Assembly (NCBI GenBank): GCA_964590195.1
Contig: CAZPWJ010000009.1
Coordinates: 1 to 64,000, forward strand
DNA length: 64,000 nt
Source of the DNA: GCA-2731375 sp964590195
Lineage (GTDB): Bacteria; Pseudomonadota; Alphaproteobacteria; GCA-2731375
Direction: 5' to 3'
Shown here: in pieces, positions 62,376-64,000 of the stretch
How positions within the stretch are numbered: the first letter of the stretch is position 1
How the letters are laid out: each line of letters opens with the position of its first letter
Position numbers and translations under genes: made by a program
Notes under the pieces: generated by a model
Seen by the model: only the letters and a program-made list of their open reading frames with translations
What the model was told of the DNA's origin: nothing
Database searches by the model: none

Positions 62376-63398
62376 ATGTTGGAGACAACAATCGCGGGCA
62401 GCCTGCCGAAACCAAGCTGGCTGGCGGAACCGGAAAAGCTGTGGGCGCCGTGGCGATATGATGGCGAGGAATTGTGGCGGGCGCAGTGCGATGCGGCCCT
62501 GGTGGTCCTGAAGGAACAGGAGAACGCGGGCATCGATATAGTCAGTGACGGCGAGATGTTTCGCCAGCATTTCGTGCATGGCGTTCTGCGCAAAATCGAA
62601 GGCATCGATTTCAACCGCATGACCACCATGGGCATTCGGGCCGACCGCTACAAGGCGGAGGTGCCGACGGTGACCACAGCCTTGAGCCGCCCGGCATCAA
62701 TCCATGGCCGCGAGGTTGCCTTCACCAGGGCCCAGACCGCGCGCAAGCTGAAATTCACCATGCCCGGCCCCATGACCATCGTCGACACCATCGCCGATGA
62801 GCACTACGGCGACCGCCCCACCCTGGCCATGGCCTTCGCCGAGATCCTGAATCAGGAGGCGCTGGAACTGGAGGCCCTGGGCGTCGATGTGATCCAGTTC
62901 GACGAACCGGCCTTCAACGTTTATATGAAAGAGGTCGCGACCTGGGGCATCAAAGCCCTGGAGCGAGCCGCCCGTGGCCTGAAATGCAAGACCGCGGTGC
63001 ACATCTGTTATGGCTACGGCATCCAGGCCAATCTGGATTGGAAAGACACCCTGGGCGATGAATGGGCCCAATACCGGGAAACCTTTCCGGTTTTGGCGGA
63101 CAGCGCCATCGACCAGGTCAGCCTGGAATGCGCCAATTCAAAGGTGCCGCTGGATTTGCTGGGTCTGCTGGCGGGCAAGGACGTCCTGGTCGGCGCCATC
63201 GACGTGGCCACGGACCAGGTTGAAACACCGGAGCAAGTCGCCGCCACCATCCGCGCCGCCATGCAATATGTTCCGGCGGAGCGCCTCTATCCCTGCACCA
63301 ACTGCGGCATGGTGCCCCTGAGCCGGGATTTGTCGCTAGCGAAACTGCAGGCGCTGGGTGCAGGTGCGGCGATTGTAAGGGGCGAAGTCGGCGCTTAG
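62376..63398 (+). CDS. MetE-core/cobalamin-independent methionine synthase-like protein
   Basis: A 340-aa protein matching only the C-terminal catalytic half of MetE. It shows TIAGSLPKPSWL at the start, a Zn-site His and Cys in AVHICYGYG near residue 210, Glu in VSLECANSKVP near 250, and the second Zn Cys in CTNCGMVPLSR near 310. It lacks the N-terminal half of standard MetE, so it may use a corrinoid protein or another methyl donor. GGGG precedes the ATG. It converges on the benzoyl-CoA reductase ferredoxin gene with the stops overlapping by four bases. Transfer to homocysteine is inferred only from the family. Confidence 0.82.
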   Translation: MLETTIAGSLPKPSWLAEPEKLWAPWRYDGEELWRAQCDAALVVLKEQENAGIDIVSDGEMFRQHFVHGVLRKIEGIDFNRMTTMGIRADRYKAEVPTVTTALSRPASIHGREVAFTRAQTARKLKFTMPGPMTIVDTIADEHYGDRPTLAMAFAEILNQEALELEALGVDVIQFDEPAFNVYMKEVATWGIKALERAARGLKCKTAVHICYGYGIQANLDWKDTLGDEWAQYRETFPVLADSAIDQVSLECANSKVPLDLLGLLAGKDVLVGAIDVATDQVETPEQVAATIRAAMQYVPAERLYPCTNCGMVPLSRDLSLAKLQALGAGAAIVRGEVGA

Positions 63399-63643
63399 TT
63401 ATCCAGCATCTCGAACTTTGCCATCAACTCGTCCTCGCTTTCGACAAAGTCCGGGTTCTGTTCGATGCAGTCGACCACCGGGCAGACCAGGCGGCATTGG
63501 GGTTCATCTTCGTGGCCGACGCATTCGGTGCACTTGAAGGCATCGATCGTATAGATCGGTTCGCCAACGGAAATGGCTTCATTGGGACAGACAGGCTCGC
63601 AGGCATCGCAGCCGGTGCAGGTCTCGTTGATCAATAGCGCCAT
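63395..63643 (-). CDS. 2[4Fe-4S] ferredoxin of the benzoyl-CoA reductase system
   Basis: An 82-aa bacterial-type ferredoxin with two cluster motifs. The first is CTGCDACEPVCP near residue 9. The second has the long insertion of the Allochromatium/Thauera (Alvin) class, CTECVGHEDEPQCRLVCP near 38, and is followed by an acidic C-terminal tail (ESEDELMAKFEMLDN). Ferredoxins of this class supply electrons to benzoyl-CoA reductase. ATG 63643 with GAGGAG upstream is chosen; the longer frame to 63775 overlaps the reductase subunit. It lies 31 bases after that gene. Confidence 0.9.
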   Translation of the reverse strand: MALLINETCTGCDACEPVCPNEAISVGEPIYTIDAFKCTECVGHEDEPQCRLVCPVVDCIEQNPDFVESEDELMAKFEMLDN

Positions 63644-63674
63644 GATGGGCTCCTCTCTCTCGTCTTTAGCTAGC

Positions 63675-64000
63675 TTACGATGCCACCGGCAGAGCTTCCA
63701 GGTCGGCCAATTTCTGATGCCGGAAGGCACCCCACAGGGCGGCGCCGATGGCGCCGGCGTAGATGGAATCGGCATGCGCCCGCAGCTCCAGACCGGTCAT
63801 TTTCTGCGTCACCATGCGTTCCGCCATGGTTGCCACCAGACCGCTGTCATTGGCCAGACCGCCGGTGACCAAGACCGTGCCTTCGCCCACCTTGGTGGAT
63901 TTCAACAGCTTGACCAGACGGTCCGCCATGGAGGTGTGGATGCCCTTCAGGATGTTCTGCGTCGAGATACCCCGGCTGACCATGTTGATGACGTCGGTTT
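63675..64000 (-). CDS. bcrD: Benzoyl-CoA reductase ATPase subunit D (BcrD/BadG), C-terminal part
   Basis: The last 108 residues of an ATPase of the BadF/BadG/BcrA/BcrD (ASKHA) family; the gene enters from beyond the window end. Readable segments are TDVINMVSRGISTQNILKGI, LVTGGLANDSGLVATM and DSIYAGAIGAALWGAFRHQK. They match the end of Thauera BcrD / Rhodopseudomonas BadG closely, more so than the activators of 2-hydroxyacyl-CoA dehydratases. The class I benzoyl-CoA reductase uses ATP to reduce the aromatic ring. The remaining subunits (bcrCBA/badDEF) are expected just outside the window. Confidence 0.88.
   Translation of the reverse strand, partial: TDVINMVSRGISTQNILKGIHTSMADRLVKLLKSTKVGEGTVLVTGGLANDSGLVATMAERMVTQKMTGLELRAHADSIYAGAIGAALWGAFRHQKLADLEALPVAS

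Overview
The window looks like a piece of a moderately GC-rich alphaproteobacterial chromosome, probably of a metabolically versatile Rhodospirillales-like organism. This is inferred from gene families and codon use, since no rRNA or tRNA is present to place it. It is densely packed with acyl-CoA and carboxylic-acid metabolism: five CoA ligases, two acyl-CoA dehydrogenases, three crotonases, five short-chain dehydrogenases, a CoA-transferase, a thiolase homologue and a B12 mutase. Both ends carry genes of anaerobic ring degradation. BadH and BadI, which oxidise and then hydrolyse the alicyclic ring, lie at 6.1-7.7 kb. The end of a benzoyl-CoA reductase ATPase subunit (BcrD/BadG) with its ferredoxin lies at 63.4-64 kb. 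The organism therefore probably degrades benzoyl-CoA or cyclohexanecarboxylate anaerobically.

Layout. 0-2 kb: a VOC protein with a damaged or non-standard start, an orphan LivM-type permease and a 22-codon membrane peptide candidate. 2-7.7 kb (minus): badH, badI, hairpin, acyl-CoA ligase, two acyl-CoA dehydrogenases. 7.8-9.7 kb (plus): a lactonase-like hydrolase followed by an AhpD-like protein whose reading frame is crossed by an in-frame UGA. 9.7-15.7 kb: DUF1326 protein, SDR, two 2-hydroxyacid dehydrogenases of different folds, HAD phosphatase, Doc toxin-antitoxin pair and a lipoprotein. 15.7-22.5 kb: CoA-transferase, crotonase, AsmA protein, and two divergent citrate-synthase paralogues, one carrying a DNA-binding domain. 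22.5-27 kb: amidase, gpsA, an EVE-domain gene broken by an amber codon, and a CoA ligase. 27-33.8 kb (minus): amidohydrolase, GlcG-like protein, cytoplasmic substrate-binding-fold protein, SDR, DUF35 protein, thiolase homologue without the usual Cys, MFS transporter. 33.8-44.4 kb (minus): class III cyclase, membrane protein, PaaK-like ligase, and a branched-chain-amino-acid-type ABC transporter (livG, H, M, K, F) with a CoA ligase inside the operon. 44.8-56.5 kb: SDR, acnA, DUF1223 protein, nitroreductase, amidinotransferase-fold protein, two flavin-split-barrel proteins, sulfotransferase, split B12 mutase, crotonase. 56.6-64 kb: hybrid histidine kinase, wecC/wecB, MetE-core protein, ferredoxin, bcrD.

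The most interesting element is the AhpD-like gene at 8581-9687. The UGA falls exactly where AhpD has its peroxidatic cysteine, in the spacing Glu-x11-Cys-x2-[UGA]-x3-His. The frame continues for 118 more codons with AhpD-like C-terminal sequence. A hairpin with the features of a bacterial SECIS (bulged upper stem, GU in the loop, loop G about 25 nt after the UGA) lies immediately downstream. This is very probably a selenoprotein that ordinary gene calling would split in two.

Other points of note are a dispersed structured intergenic repeat present twice, a wecB that appears to start at ATT, rho-independent hairpins placed inside the bad and liv clusters, and several enzymes lacking standard catalytic residues. 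No insertion sequences, CRISPR arrays, prophage genes, rRNA or tRNA genes were seen.
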